Positions 5,610 to 5,854 of a DNA stretch of 5,854 nucleotides are shown here, one piece after another; positions within the stretch are counted from its first letter, which is position 1, and each line of letters starts with the position of its first letter. The notes below the pieces were generated by a model. It made no database searches, was not told where the DNA came from, and saw nothing but the letters and a program-made list of their open reading frames with translations. The position numbers and the translations under genes are program-made. The stretch is from the NCBI GenBank assembly GCA_003660865.1, contig QMVA01000101.1, positions 1 through 5,854 on the forward strand, read 5' to 3'. Source of the stretch: Candidatus Nanohalarchaeota archaeon (GTDB lineage Archaea > EX4484-52 > B79-G9).

Positions 5610-5854
5610 TTATATTTGATTTGTTCTGGTATATATAGTTTTGGTTGGGGAGTGCTCTCGAAATTTATCTCTGAGTTCTTTTTCGAATAATTCTGCAAGA
5701 TGTTTTCTCTTATCATCATTAGTTTTGCAAATTTTCGGGAAAGATACATCTTTCTTATAGCTATCAACATCCTCAACCTTCTCCAGGTTTTCCTTGTAAT
5801 TGGTCAACTCTTTCTGAAAGTTCTTCAATAATTCAAGTTGCGGTTCCCTGTTGT
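5610..5854 (-). CDS. C-terminal part of an unrecognised charged protein (runs off the right edge)
   Basis: The frame is open from the window edge (first full codon at 5852) to a TAA at 5612-5610, giving about 80 residues. I do not recognise it. It is rich in Lys, Glu and Asp with helix-forming spacing (ELLKNFQKELTNYKENLEKV, later HLAELFEKELRDKF), suggesting two amphipathic helices or a short coiled coil. Between them lies a less regular part with a single Cys (FPKICKTND). It has no membrane segment and no visible catalytic motif. An internal TTG at 5828 could be a start but has no evident ribosome site, and coding character continues upstream, so a gene truncated by the window is more likely. 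It ends 20 nt before the Yip1-like ATG in the same direction. Confidence 0.6.
   Translation of the reverse strand, partial: NREPQLELLKNFQKELTNYKENLEKVEDVDSYKKDVSFPKICKTNDDKRKHLAELFEKELRDKFREHSPTKTIYTRTNQI
5630..5639 (-). promoter_or_regulatory. Possible TATA box of the Yip1-like gene
   Basis: The minus strand reads CCAAAACTATATATACC, with the TATA core at 5639-5630 and a CCAAAA stretch that could be a BRE. The core is about 45 nt before the ATG at 5589, implying a leader near 20 nt. It lies inside the last codons of the upstream gene (encoding TKTIYTR), so it may be chance, with the two genes read as one operon. Confidence 0.4.

Overview
The window most likely comes from an archaeon, probably a small-genome DPANN-type lineage. 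This is inferred from TATA-box promoters, purine-rich ribosome sites of the AGGTGA type, an archaeal-style class I aldolase, and a Yip1-like membrane protein with a short N-terminal helical domain. No rRNA or other firm taxonomic marker is present.

Layout. Positions 1-508 hold no intact gene. They contain what looks like a decayed transposase fragment (1-185), a cluster of about 20-nt-spaced direct repeats (259-328), and a long imperfect inverted repeat with a palindrome in its loop (332-464). A TATA box then leads into a complete tRNA-dihydrouridine synthase gene (509-1456, + strand). Everything to its right is on the minus strand and runs toward it. Reading in the direction of transcription from the right edge, the order is: the C-terminal end of an unknown charged protein (5854-5610), a Yip1-like membrane protein (5589-4627), class I fructose-1,6-bisphosphatase (4489-3587), class I fructose-bisphosphate aldolase (3571-2651), and a wrecked class II-type aldolase gene (2639-1519).

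How the genes work together. The bisphosphatase and aldolase are 15 nt apart, with a good promoter and ribosome site, and form a compact gluconeogenic module (triose phosphates to fructose 1,6-bisphosphate to fructose 6-phosphate). The third gene of that operon is the main discovery of this reading. When frames are spliced by eye, 2639-1519 encodes a nearly complete protein of about 374 residues that resembles class II / GatZ-like aldolases. It is broken by four single-base deletions and three in-frame stop codons. The cell therefore seems to have kept the class I aldolase and lost a class II-type enzyme beside it.

I see no defence system, CRISPR array, rRNA or tRNA. Apart from the pseudogene and the repeat-rich left flank, the region is ordinary housekeeping and metabolic sequence.
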